Source of the DNA: Rehmannia glutinosa
Taxonomy: Eukaryota > Streptophyta > Magnoliopsida > Lamiales > Orobanchaceae
Direction: 5' to 3'
NCBI GenBank assembly: GCA_016081115.2
Contig: CM071930.1
Coordinates: forward strand, 27,171,641-27,235,640
Length of the DNA stretch: 64,000 bases
How positions within the stretch are numbered: position 1 is the stretch's first letter; every line of letters begins with the position of its first letter. Made by a program: the position numbers and the translations under genes. Positions 48,222-58,457 of this stretch are shown piece after piece. Below the pieces are notes generated by a model that was not told where the DNA came from, made no database searches, and saw only the letters and a list, made by a program, of their open reading frames with translations.

Positions 48222-48738
48222 AAAGAGTGACACTTTTAATACTTTTAATAGTATTAACATGCAAAGTGATACGATATGAAAAAGTGATACTTTTAACACA
48301 TAAAGTGATACTTCTATATGAAAGTATGTTAAAAGTGATACTCAGTTAAGTGATACTTTTAACAGGAAAAGTGATACTTTTAATACATAAAGTGATACTT
48401 TTAATACATAAAGTGATACTTCTATATGAAAGTATACTTTTAATACAGAAAGTGATACTTTTAACACATAAAGTGATACTTTTAATACAAAAAGTGATAA
48501 TTTTAACACATAAACTGATACTTCTACATAAAAGTATGTTAAAAGTGATACTCAGTTATGTGATACGTTTAACAGGAAAAGTGATACTTTTAACATAGAA
48601 AGTGATACTTCTATATGAAAGTATTTCCATAACACAAAAAATATGTTAAAAGTGATACTCAGTTATGTGATACTTTTAACACAGAAAGTGATACTTTCAA
48701 CACAAAAAGTGATACTCCTATATGAAAGTATATGTTAC
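48222..48738 (-). repeat. GTGATACTTTT array in a third intron of the Ulp1-like gene
   Basis: Many copies of AAAGTGATACTTTTAA occur here with ACACATAAAGTGATACTTCT variants. The array lies between the DUF1985-like exon and the N-terminal exons. Confidence 0.8.
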
Positions 48739-49754
48739 CTGGCTTTTCGCCTTTTCTCTATGGTTACCTCCACATCAGAGCTTTTCCTATCATCTCCACT
48801 GCAACAGTAAATACAATCAAATAAATTAACACAGAAACATCAAAACAACACAATATAATCATGCATTAAACAGTGTCTATACCTAGTTTTATCTTCCTCT
48901 TCTTTTTCAGCCCTTTGTGGTACTTTTCTCTTCTTTGGAATAAGCTTTGAATCTTTTGCTTGAATATTTTCATTTTCATTAGCTTTCCTTTTTTCAGGAA
49001 TATCTTTTTCATTTCTCGGCGCGAGTTTCTTTTTTATAGGAGAAACCGTCTTGCGTGCCTTCATTTTGTAATACCCTATCTCCGGGACAATCGGGATACG
49101 AATACGAGGTGTTGAAAATGTTGAAAAAATATCAAAAAAAAAAACACATTAAAATGTTGAAAATATATAAATCTAATAAGAAGAAATTAACATGACTACT
49201 TTATGAACACTAAAATGAATTTCGCATAAAAAAACTCATAAACCCTAAACAAAATCGAGAACATAACAACCCCAACACAAGAAAGAACTGAAAACTGAAC
49301 AAAAAATGGAAGAAAAATGAAGAGAAATGGAAAAAACTGAACACCAACACCACCCCCTGAACACCAACCCTAAAATAAAATGAGAACATAAAAACTCTGA
49401 AAACTGAACAAAAAACGGAAAAAAAACGAAGAAAAATGGTAGAAACTACACGGTTGACAAATCGCAAGAAAAATTGAACTAAAAACTAAAGAAAAACGGA
49501 AGAAAAAACCATAAAAATTGAAGAAAAACGGAAAAAATGACTTACCAGTTGACAAATTGAGGAATCGCGCAAGAGAACCGAGCGAACCGAGCGGAAATCG
49601 GAGAGAAAATTGTGAGCTCGAGCGGGAGAGATGAAACAGGGATAAGAGAAAGGGTTTGGAATTGGGATGGAGGGAAAATAGCGGGTTCAGAGAGTTTTTT
49701 ACAAATGGGACATCTCAGTTGGGCTGGGGCGGGTAGGTCTGCGGGCCGGCGGGT

Positions 49755-49824
49755 TGGTTTTAGTAAAATGGGGTTCCGTCTCACGGAACTAGATCCGTGA
49801 GACGGTCTCACGCAAGTTTTTGTG
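49755..49824 (-). repeat. Right TIR of the MULE
   Basis: The reverse complement matches the left TIR from CTTGYGTGAGACCGTCTC to CCCCATTT. Its internal palindrome (49,777-49,806) has one mismatch (GGAACT against GGATCT). Confidence 0.85.
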
Positions 49825-49833
49825 TTATTTAAA
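49825..49833. repeat. Right 9-bp target-site duplication of the MULE
   Basis: TTATTTAAA is identical to 39,766-39,774. Confidence 0.85.
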
Positions 49834-49959
49834 TAAAACCCGCCTTACAGTTTGGGCGGCAAAAATATTAATCAAGTAATAATCAAGTTGTGTATGTTTT
49901 TTATTTTCTTTTCTTTCTAATTTGAGAAATTTTAGGCCTTAGGAAAAATTAAAGGGATA

Positions 49960-51220
49960 AGGACACCATTACCCTACTTTTTTGGACAAAGGACATGATT
50001 TTATGTTTTCCGGTGATTTTTGGACAAAATTACACTTCCCCTCTTTTTTTTGGACAAAAATATGCTCCTACTGAAATTCCCGAACTTTTTTACGTTGTTG
50101 TTTCTTTATTGTTTCAAACATATTTCTTCTAATCAAATTTCAGTGAAAAAATAAATTTTTCCCCCGTTAACTAATCCATTTTATACTCGAAATCTTATAA
50201 AAAAATAAAAATATACACATAAAATAGCACATATTAAAACCAAACAAAATAAAAATAATATAAAAACAACATGAGTAAAAACACACAATTCAATTTTTGA
50301 TCCAATGCATGAAAACATATAAAAAAACGTGGAAACAACCAAGAAACAATATATAAAAAAACCAGAAACAATATAGAAAACACCATATGATCAAAAAGAG
50401 CTTAAAAATAGGTAAAAATTGTATTTAAACATCGAAAACTATGTGGAAACGATAAAGAAACATAAGAATAACATTAAAACGGTATGGAAACAACCTAGAA
50501 ATAACATAAAAATATTAAAAATACCACATGAATAAAAAAAAGCTTAAAAAGTAGGTAAAAATTGTATCTATACATTGAAAACTACATAAAACAACAAAAA
50601 AATTATTCGAACAACATTAAAAATATTATAGAACAACACAGAAACAATAGAAACAATGTACAAAATAATACATTAACAAAAAGCAGCATAAAAAATAGGT
50701 AAAAATTGTTCAGAAACATCGAAACAATAAAGAAACAACAAAGCAACAAACTAAAACAACATCGAAACAACAAATATAACATATAAAACAATAGATGAAC
50801 AAGAAAAAACAAAAAAAAAACGTAAAAATAATCAAAGAATATGCAAGAGCGTAAAAAGGGAAAAAAATAGGTACAAAAGTGATAAGAGCGTACTTGATGG
50901 TATTTTTTCAAAAATTGAGGTATTTCTAGAAATTTCTCAAAATTAAATGTGATAGTTTTATTAGTGGTGAGAGGGGTTTTAATTTTTTTCATTTAAATCA
51001 CAAAATACAAAAAAAAATATATGCAACCAAGAGGATACAACATGGGTGCTTAAACCTTTCCAAATTTTAAGGTGACAGGACAACCACTAGGCTAGACTTG
51101 TTATTTGATCAATTTCTTATTTATTTTTTATATATAACTATAAATAAAAAATATACAAAAAATATGGCCCCCTTAGTTTTGTATTTTTTTCTGGGTCCGA
51201 GTTGACCGACTCCTCCACTT
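49960..51220 (-). repeat. Right copy of the inverted repeat of about 1.2 kb
   Basis: This is the reverse complement of 36,171-37,475, rich in GAAACAAC on the plus strand. It shares the block that reads, on the minus strand, CCTATTTTTTATGCT and GTTGTTTCGATGTT. It does not code. Confidence 0.7.
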
Positions 51221-51540
51221 TACGTTAAGAGTAACCCTAAAACCGGATCAATCGCCCTTACAACACAATACTCTACCATTAAAGTAATAGATTGATCCCA
51301 ATTAGGGAATATCTTAGGTACCAAGTTTTTCAATTAGTCTTACTCCAATTTTCTTACGAAATTCTGTATTATCTATGGTACTATGACATTGGGATAATCC
51401 ATTAAGAAAAATATTAGGGCTTTAATGCAATCAAAATGTCTAGGAATGCGCTTTCAAAAAGAAAAAAAAATGTCTGGGAATGCGATAAAGTTGTGCATTT
51501 CTGCGCTGATTCTACAATTTGTAAATCTAAGGACTAAGGC

Positions 51541-52078
51541 TGTTTATGTTTTCAAAGAACCATTTTCAATTCTCAACTATTCATAGAAATAAAATTAATT
51601 TTATTTTAAAATTTTTAATTAAAACAATTATTTTCACTTTTTCTTTTACATAAAACAACATTTCGAACCTATAATTTCAATTATTAACCGTATATAAACA
51701 ACCTTACATCATTTATCAATCATTATTCTCATTTTCTTACCCAATTATATATATGGGACCCACTATTATAAACTTTATCTATTTAAAATATTACAATTAT
51801 TCAATTTTATCTATATAATGGGATCCACCACCTACAATCTTACAAATATAATATTATATATTCAATTAAAATATCCAACCATATCAACTTTTCAAATTAT
51901 TATATACATAAAATATTACTTTAAAACCAAACATAATCTCATTTCCAAACCTACATAAAACTTATTCTCATTCTATCATCCACACATAATTCCAGTTTTC
52001 ACACGAAAATCAATAGATTCTCAAAATTCACTTTTCAATATTAGAAACTGAAAATGATCTATGGAAACATAACCATAC
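51541..52078. repeat. MITE-like element of about 0.54 kb
   Basis: The ends GTTTATGTTTTCAAAGAACC and (reverse complement) GGTTATGTTTCCATAGATC, each continuing CATTTTCA, form imperfect inverted repeats around AT-rich DNA. I could not fix a target duplication, so the superfamily is uncertain. Confidence 0.45.
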
Positions 52079-52333
52079 AAGACCTATGGTTCTATATTGA
52101 CAATTTATTCTCTATTTAACATGTGGATTTTATTTTATAATTGGACTAAATAAAGTTAATTTATCGTTATAAATTTGAAATAATTTTCCCAATTATTAAG
52201 AAACCCACACGTCATTGTTACAATATAAAACGAATTTGTCTGCTTATGCTGAAACAATTATCTGTCTGATTATTTTCTTTCAACGTACAAGTTATTTATT
52301 CAACAATTACAAAGTTTAGAGGTCAGCCTAAAA

Positions 52334-52405
52334 GCCCCTATAGCTCAGTGGTAGAGCGTCAGTCTTGTAAACTGAAGGTCTGTAGTTCGATCCTGCATGG
52401 GGGCA
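52334..52405 (+). tRNA. tRNA-Thr (anticodon TGT)
   Basis: The 72-nt sequence folds as a cloverleaf. The acceptor stem is GCCCCTA with TGGGGGC and discriminator A. The D-arm is GCTC...GAGC. The anticodon arm is TCAGT-CTTGTAA-ACTGA with TGT in the loop. The T-arm has TTCGATC between TGTAG and CTGCA. There is no encoded CCA, as in nuclear tRNA genes. The internal A box (TAGCTCAGTGG) and B box (AGTTCGATCCT) are present for pol III. Confidence 0.93.
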
Positions 52406-52597
52406 ATGTTTTTCTTTTTGTTTCCGTGTTTTTTCCCCAAACTAAACCAAAAATCGTGTTTGGGCATTTTACATTTATACTTTCTAATACAATCGTTTGA
52501 GCAATCCAGTTCCAAACCCTGAAAAAGCCCTAATCAAAGAACTTTTTCATCTTCAATGTCACAGCTGAATTGATTCAGCAAATATTTGGCTTCAAAA

Positions 52598-52999
52598 ATG
52601 GTGTCTTCAACTATCCAAAAACTACTCAGAAACCAATCCCAATCAGCTTCTAAAATCCCTACTCTTTTCCGCAAACCCCTTCCTCCATTAACTCCTTTGG
52701 TGACCCAAATCCCCCAAATCTCCGAACCCAGTTGTCCGACGTCTTTTTCAAATCACCCCAAAATTGATCATTTGAAACCAAATCATTCTTTTTGCGCGCA
52801 CGTTTACCCTAGTTTTTCGTTCGGGTTTTTTCTCAACCCGATTTCTCCAACCTCATTAATTCGATCTGAACCCAATGACGAAATGGCTCCGGAGGAGTCT
52901 AATATCATCCGAGCTGATAGTGTAAAGAAGAAGAGAAAAAAGAAGATGAACAAGCACAAGTTGAGGAAGCTAAGAAAGCGTCTCAGGAGGAAAACATAG
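52598..52999 (+). CDS. Mitoribosome mS38/COX24-like small basic protein
   Basis: This is a single-exon ORF of 133 codons starting at the ATG at 52,598. The N-terminus is Ser/Leu/Arg-rich without acidic residues (MVSSTIQKLLRNQSQSASK), a typical mitochondrial targeting sequence. The middle is Pro/Ser-rich and poorly conserved. The C-terminus has KKKRKKKMNKHKLRKLRKR and ends in RRKT, the signature of the AURKAIP1/COX24/mS38 domain. That domain sits on the mitochondrial small ribosomal subunit near the decoding region. Length and architecture (presequence plus a C-terminal basic helix) fit plant members. A CT-rich leader lies upstream. Frame and sequence look intact, unlike the surrounding transposons, so this is probably a functional host gene. 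A 3' intron cannot be excluded. Confidence 0.82.
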   Translation: MVSSTIQKLLRNQSQSASKIPTLFRKPLPPLTPLVTQIPQISEPSCPTSFSNHPKIDHLKPNHSFCAHVYPSFSFGFFLNPISPTSLIRSEPNDEMAPEESNIIRADSVKKKRKKKMNKHKLRKLRKRLRRKT

Positions 53000-54246
53000 T
53001 TCCGATTGTTTTGCCATTTCGGTGAGATACTGTTGTTTTTCTTTTGTTTTTCCCCCTTTTCAGAATGGACTTAGGCATTTATTTTTTTCAAATTGTCGTA
53101 TGATCCACTAGCGAAGGTGTTATTTTCGTACTGACGTAGAACATCAATAATTGTTACATTTTGCGTGGTGGAATATATTGGTCAATGCTGTCAGAGTGGA
53201 TTGGCCAGTTTTTGGGATAATGTCAATCTTGTTGTTCCGTTATATTTATGAGCAATATATGCAATCTATTATTATGGTGTGGATTGGAGCATATGGTTGT
53301 AATTTAAATTCTTAAGCTATAGATTTAGGTGGCTTTAGTAACCTTCTTCTTCTTTTTGTTGTTGTTTTTTTTTTTTTTTTTTTTTGAGGAACTGATGAGC
53401 TGAATCCAATCGTTCGTGTGGGTTTTGTTTATTTATGGTTTTGGAACAACTTAGTGGAGATTGGTGTTAGGGTTCAACATGAGCTCGGGTTATCTGGTGT
53501 AATTACATGAAGGTCTTTGATGAGTAAAGCCTGTTCTGCTTTTTAGGATTATCAGACCATGATTATTCAAGTTTTTACAGAAAATCTAAATAATCACTGA
53601 GATTGTTTGGCACAAATTAGATAATATGGACAAAAGTCACTGAATATGCTACTTTGATTTCAGATCGTGGGAAGTATTTTAGTTTCTGTTATCGTCAATA
53701 TATATATATATTTTTAAAACAGAAACTCCTGGAATTTGTTTTTTGATTATGTTATAATATTTTAAGAAAGTGATTATCAAAATAATCTGCACCGAACATA
53801 TTGTTGGAAATTGCTCATGATTCTCATCCATATTCATTACTCAGTTTACTATAAAATGCTAAAATGCGCCAAACACTAGCTGCGACATTGGATGAAGCTT
53901 CTGTTTGTCCTCTATTTTGTATTACCAGTGGAGTATGTTGTTAATGCACAAATAAAGCTGTGAAACTTTGTGTCAGTAGTAGTAGCTGGGGCTGTATGAA
54001 ATTAGTTGCTGGCCATGTGAAGCTTATGTATGTTTGCAGTTATGCTATCATTTTGGGCCACCAGACACCAAGTGATTTGTGTTTGCACTCTGAAAAGAAA
54101 TCCGGGGTTTCCAATATGTGTTCCTAACAGGCCTAGATATGCTGCTATTGCATCTATTGGGATTCTTGTGATTTTTCTTCATCAAGGCTTCATTTGGATG
54201 GATGGATATTAAGTTGAGGATTTCAAATCCACAATAACAAATTCAT

Positions 54247-54395
54247 TGAGCTTGTTTGGATAAAATGGATTTCAATTCCTTAAGCTCGCATTTTGAGCTA
54301 TTTTTGGATTCATTGTGGTGGATTTCAAATCCACCTTAGGTGGAGTCATTTGAAATTCTTCCCCCAAATCCTCCCCTTAATCCAAATGTAGCCTA
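54247..54395. repeat. Small MITE-like inverted repeat
   Basis: The ends GAGCTTGTTTGGATAAAATG and (reverse complement) TAGGCTACATTTGGATTAAG are imperfectly inverted. Internal copies of GGATTTCAAATCCAC are palindromic. Length and ends are typical of hAT-like MITEs, but no clear target duplication was seen. Confidence 0.45.
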
Positions 54396-54999
54396 AAGGT
54401 TTTGTATATTCTGTTTGCGGATTGCTATCTAACAAAAATATTGGCTTTTCTGGCTCATGTGAATCTAGCTAGTTTCTTTGTAGTATTTTTGAAGACAACC
54501 TGCCTTCTACCTCATACTGTAAATCAGAAGCTACCCATGGACCATGCACACTTGTGGATTGGGAATAATTAGTTTAACTGTAGGTAGCTCCACATAGTCC
54601 AGATTTCTCGATTTCATGCATGTTACCTTAGTGCATACGTTTTGCATTTATATAATATATCCAGTGACAAAGCGATCTAAATTCTTTTATGACTTTGCCT
54701 AATTCATGTAAATTATCGAATATGGATGTTTTATCCTGCTCAAATCAAATTTGGTCATGGCTGCTGTTATTCATTCTTGTTATGGTTATTTTCCCCCTCT
54801 TTTGCGTATGTGGATATCCATCTCCACCATGCTCGCATTGAAATTAGAAGAGCTTGTGATTTTAGATTCTGAAGCTATTCATGTCTACAATGGAGAGCAT
54901 TTCTCCTCGTCAGGAAGATTATATTGAACCTTAAGCAACTTGAAATTTCAGATTTTCATCACTTATATATGTTGGAGTTGATGATTTTGTGGAAAAAAA

Positions 55000-55249
55000 G
55001 GGTTAAATACAAAAACTAAAAACTATCCCTGAGGTTTAGCCTAATTACAAAAGAATCTAGTTGTCTTTTAAAATTACAAATACCTCCCTGACAAATGTTT
55101 ATAGCTTACAAAATTGTACTCTCAAGTGGCTTCAAGAAGGGGGTATTTGTTAGTAAATACAAACCTCAAGGGGGTATTTGCAATTTTGAAAGATAACTGA
55201 ATCTTTTTGTAATTAGGCTAAACCTCAGGGTAGTTTTTGGTAATTACCC
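55000..55249. repeat. MITE with long inverted repeats of about 80 bp
   Basis: The left arm has GGGTTAAATACAAAAAC, then CCTGAGGTTTAGCCTAATTA. It is mirrored by the right arm (reverse complement), which starts GGGTAATTACCAAAAAC and continues CCTGAGGTTTAGCCTAATTA. Only about 90 bp separates the arms, so a transcript would fold into a long hairpin. Confidence 0.8.
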
Positions 55250-57344
55250 CAAAGAAAATTAACTTTCTGCAGAATTGTGAGTTAGGAGGATGCTTGCAGG
55301 CAATCTATTAGGTCTCAAATATCTCATAACATGTTCTTATTGATAATGACAAGAAAGAAAAACAAAATGATAATTAGATTGCTGAAAAATCCACGTAAAT
55401 GCAGCCATTCTTAATTGTGCTGTAACGCTCTCAAGATGGAATAGGAGACTTGTTTATTTTGCAAAATGCATGTTTCCATGTGTAAAATTCGTTGCCTTGT
55501 CCAATCATAATTATGAGTAATCATAGGCGTTTGATTTGAGGACCACAATTTTCTCACTGTCGTCTTTATAGTATGTTATTGCGACTTAAAACCTCATAAT
55601 TTCATCACTGCTTTGAGTTTTCTTCTCATGTGTCACTTTTTAGTCTCCCTTTGCTTGGATTGAAGATATTTATACTAGCTGTCTGACTTGTTTTGCTGGA
55701 ATAATGATGTATGTAGTCTTTGAATAGAAAACCTTAGCAATGTTTTCAGTTTGTAGTTTTCAGTCCTTTGTATATATGTTACTTCAATTCTTCCTTTTGG
55801 GGAATGTATGAATTGAATTATGCTGGTACAACTTGACAGAGTCAGCTGAAATATGATATGCCCTACCAGGAAAGTAAATGGCGAATACCATGGAATTTTA
55901 TAGGGTGTGGTTAAGCCAGATAATATTTCTTGGAATGGATGATTTATTGTCTGCCTCTTGAGTTGGCCAAAACTTGAACTGATATTAATTAAGCTTTCTT
56001 TTCTATTTTTCTTTTTAATCGCAACTACTTTATATATTTCCTGTTGTAAGAAAGGGTATAATTCATAACATACTCTCTACGGTATATTGAAATTGCAAAT
56101 ATGTATATGTACTCGTATAAGGGTTTTTGCAATTTATTCTAAATAAAATTAAAAATAAAAAGTATCCAATAGCAGCCCCGTTGGTGTAGAATCTCAGAAC
56201 AGTCAAGTGTCTGAGGATGAAGTGCAATATTCTAGGATTCAGCACTATTCCACCATAACTAGTTTGGATTTTAAATTCAGAGTTTGTTCAAACACCGAAA
56301 TAGTACCTTGTCGTAATCATATTTAAGAAGCATTCTTTCTAAAAATTCTTTGCTTAAATTTCCTGTCTGACGCTAGACTTCTTGCCGTCTATGTTTTTTT
56401 TCCCTTATCGTCCTATCTATTCCTATCTATACCCGTTTAAGCCCGTCTAGAGCCTAGTGCCAAGACGCACAGTCTGTCTTAGCTCATAACGTTTTAAGAA
56501 CACTTATCTAAAGGACTGTAATAATAGCTAATTGATATCCAATCAATAAATAATGTCGTCTTAAAACACATGAGTAGCTGGCCTATGACCAAACAAATAT
56601 CTTTGTCCACTAACTAATTCCAGTTTATCACGAGTCATCATCAAATTGTGATTATCCCGTGGGATATATAGAAACCACATGTTTGGGGCTTTTGCACATG
56701 CCTTTGTTTTTTGCTTTTATTCTTTTGTTGAAGTTTCAGCCTCACCAACCCTTTTTCCATTTAATGATGGGATAATTACAAAATGTTTTTTTCCTGAATA
56801 AAATGAAGCTAGCGAATATGGATAATACTTTTTTAGGCATACGCCACCACACACTTACCTGTGTCACATTAGTCAATTTAGAACTATGTGGTTATAGGCA
56901 CAAAAACTCACATGCTTATTTTTTGTATCATGCTCAAATACCCAATTTTCTTAACACATGCCAAGTAAATAAATAACTTTTCTCCTAAGAATTTATTACA
57001 TTATTCCCACAAGTATGTTATCCCATGCCATATTCATAGTAAAATCATAAGGAGCTGGGCATACGAACTGAATTAAAAACCACACACATAAGCAATTAAA
57101 TGTGCTAAAGCGATAAACATGCTAAAAATAAAAATAAAATAAAAATGAAAAATTGAAAAATTTTAATGCAATTTTTTATGTTCTACGTGCAATCCTAGAT
57201 TCAATGTAAAATATGCAACAGTACTAAATTACGCATTCTTGACAACCTCTTTCCCCCCAAACTTAAAATATGTTTCGTCCCGAACATATGAGGAAATAAT
57301 CAAAAGAAAGAGGAATGCGTAAGAGTACTTACCTGGATAGTTTA

Positions 57345-57500
57345 CACGGCCCATGTGCATTTCACACGGTCGGGCTGTGTAGCCCTGGGCAATTTCTGTT
57401 TCGCTCTGTCTCCAGCCACACAGTCATGTGCAGCTCACACGGCCTGCCCGTGTGGCTAGTCAGGAAGCACGACCCGTGTGGAGTTCCACACGGTCATGTG
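57345..57500. repeat. Cluster of degenerate CACACGG/CCGTGTG motifs
   Basis: About ten copies of ACACGG or CCGTGTG in both orientations occur in 155 bp (TTCACACGGTCGGGCTGTG, AGCTCACACGGCCTGCCCGT, and others). Clusters of this type occur in the 3' non-coding part of some plant gypsy elements. Confidence 0.65.
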
Positions 57501-57640
57501 AAGTAGTTTTTAGTTTTTTTTTTCATTTTTTTTTCGTTTTTTTCCATTTTTTTATCTTAGGAGTTTGTCGCGGCGTTTCTTGGGTTGCCTCCCACAAAGC
57601 GCTAAGTTTTTCGTCTTCAGCCAGACTCAGACTTCTAACA

Positions 57641-57835
57641 TCACTTTCGTTGAACCGTGTCAGTTGAAATCCTTGAGCCCTTATATTTTGTACCATCCAT
57701 CAAACGAATGGCGTTGAACTGTTTTCTCGGATTAAGTATATCGCCTGGGAATTTGCCCTTTTGATGTTGGCCTCCCACTGCAGCAGCGGTTTGGGCTTCT
57801 TGTATCTCCAAAGATTCCAGTCTCGCACTCAACAA
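57641..57835 (-). pseudogene. Gag C-terminal remnant of element E
   Basis: This is an open stretch of 64 codons with LEIQEAQTAAAVGGQ, then GKFPGDILNPRKQFNAIRL. It resembles the segment at the end of Tat/Athila-type Gag (GxLPSxTxxNPK...AIxLRSG). The protease and pol that should follow are absent, and the non-coding GGGAGGCAACCC region comes directly after. Confidence 0.6.
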
Positions 57836-57972
57836 AAATGATGTTAGAAATGAAGAAGAAAAAAAATATAATATAAAAAATCGAAAAAAGAATACAATAA
57901 AAAAATTACTAAAAAATATGCTTCAATTAAGATTAACTACTTATTACTATATCTAAATAGAATCTAATCAAT

Positions 57973-57989
57973 CCTTGGCGACCGCGCCA
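57973..57989 (-). other. Primer-binding site of element E
   Basis: TGGCGCGGTCGCCAAGG lies a few bases inside the LTR. It resembles the TGGCGCCGTTGCCGGGGA type used by many plant Ty3/gypsy elements (tRNA-Asp type, from memory). Confidence 0.6.
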
Positions 57990-57995
57990 AAAACT

Positions 57996-58457
57996 TGTTC
58001 GCCAAAAATTATTTTGGTTCATACAACTGCAAGTGTACCGTGTAGTTTATAGAATAATGGCAAGCAAGACCGTATTCCTCAGGGATTGAAGCTTGAAACA
58101 CTTAGGCTATAATAACATCGTATTCCAATTTTATTGAAGCGGCCGAAAATTAAGTATTTTAATCTAAGGAAAATAAAGAAAATAAATAAAATAAATTTGT
58201 GAACCCCACAAGTCTTTTCAACATCTTTAGGAGCAACCTTAGGCACATAATCTCAACATGCTTCTTCAATATTAAATGCGAATAAAGTTTTAAAAACAAT
58301 TCCATGCAATTCTATGGGTTCAAATTCATAATATCATCTACTCCCCCTCCCGGGTGGTGCGTAAACAGTTGATTAATAACAATTGTAGTCCTCACAGATC
58401 GTTACAATTCTTATTAACTCCAAAAAGATTTGTGAATTGAATTACTCCCCACAAACA
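57996..58457 (-). repeat. Partial LTR of gypsy element E
   Basis: On the minus strand it contains CCTGAGGAATACGGTCTTGC, then CTACACGGTACACTTGCAGT before the terminal GGCGAACA. This layout is common at the 3' end of plant gypsy LTRs. The 5' part is cut by LTR D. Confidence 0.65.

Larger units (their letters stand above)
44813..49064 (-). pseudogene. DUF1985-like/Ulp1-like cysteine protease gene of the MULE
   Basis: This multi-exon minus-strand gene starts at ATG 49,064. The first exon is Lys-rich (IPKKRKVPQRAEKE), a likely nuclear-localisation signal. A DUF1985-like block spans about 48,215-47,632, with GCRDFISQCKPQDLCEFLKK, SIRFGGLLSLRID, NKVGNDVLELDRGEYIRLSG and FVIYCLSSFLTP. Acidic linkers follow (47,330-47,205 and 46,620-46,430). 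The C48 protease domain is in exons 46,154-45,989, 45,930-45,812, 45,720-45,583, 45,216-45,028 and 44,932-44,813. The probable catalytic triad is intact: His in CYKQHYICAVIN, Asp in VQYLDN, Cys in NIDCGVFLMHH. It would cleave SUMO-like conjugates or have an element-specific role. A TAA in the acidic linker (about 46,442) and a frameshift near 48,030 suggest decay. It converges on the transposase gene. Confidence 0.8.
39775..49824. mobile_element. 10-kb Mutator-like element (MULE) with transposase and Ulp1-like genes
   Basis: Target duplications TTATTTAAA at 39,766-39,774 and 49,825-49,833 bracket the element. TIRs of about 60 bp contain TGAGACCGTCTCACGGATCT. Inside are a FAR1/MULE/SWIM transposase gene (+, 40,456-43,677), a DUF1985-like/Ulp1-like gene (-, 49,064-44,813) converging on it, and six arrays of a GTGATACTTTT motif confined to introns and intergenic space. 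Both genes have lesions. FAR1-type MULEs and Ulp1-carrying MULEs are known in plants. The motif arrays are the unusual feature. Confidence 0.88.
53000..57240. other. Intergenic/3' flanking DNA with small MITEs
   Basis: No further gene is convincing. The region is AT-rich with a poly-T run at about 53,367-53,385. Two small inverted-repeat elements (54,247-54,395 and 55,000-55,249) are listed separately. Transcribed 3' UTR or intron sequence of the mS38-like gene may extend into it. Confidence 0.45.
57241..58457 (-). mobile_element. Internally deleted Ty3/gypsy element E, minus strand
   Basis: Minus-strand order is: partial LTR (58,457-57,996, ending GGCGAACA), then a primer-binding site. A Gag C-terminal remnant (57,836-57,641) follows, then GCGCTTTGTGGGAGGCAACC near 57,600-57,577, a CACACGG-rich stretch (57,345-57,500), and TAAGTTTGGGGGG near 57,265-57,252. 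These are landmarks of plant Tat/Athila-like elements, but the whole pol is missing. Element D interrupts the LTR at 58,457. A 3' LTR below 57,241 was not recognised. Confidence 0.7.

Noticed and set aside
52586..52597. An upstream TTG start for the mS38-like protein
   Set aside because: Four codons later there is an ATG in a better plant context. Nuclear genes rarely start at TTG.
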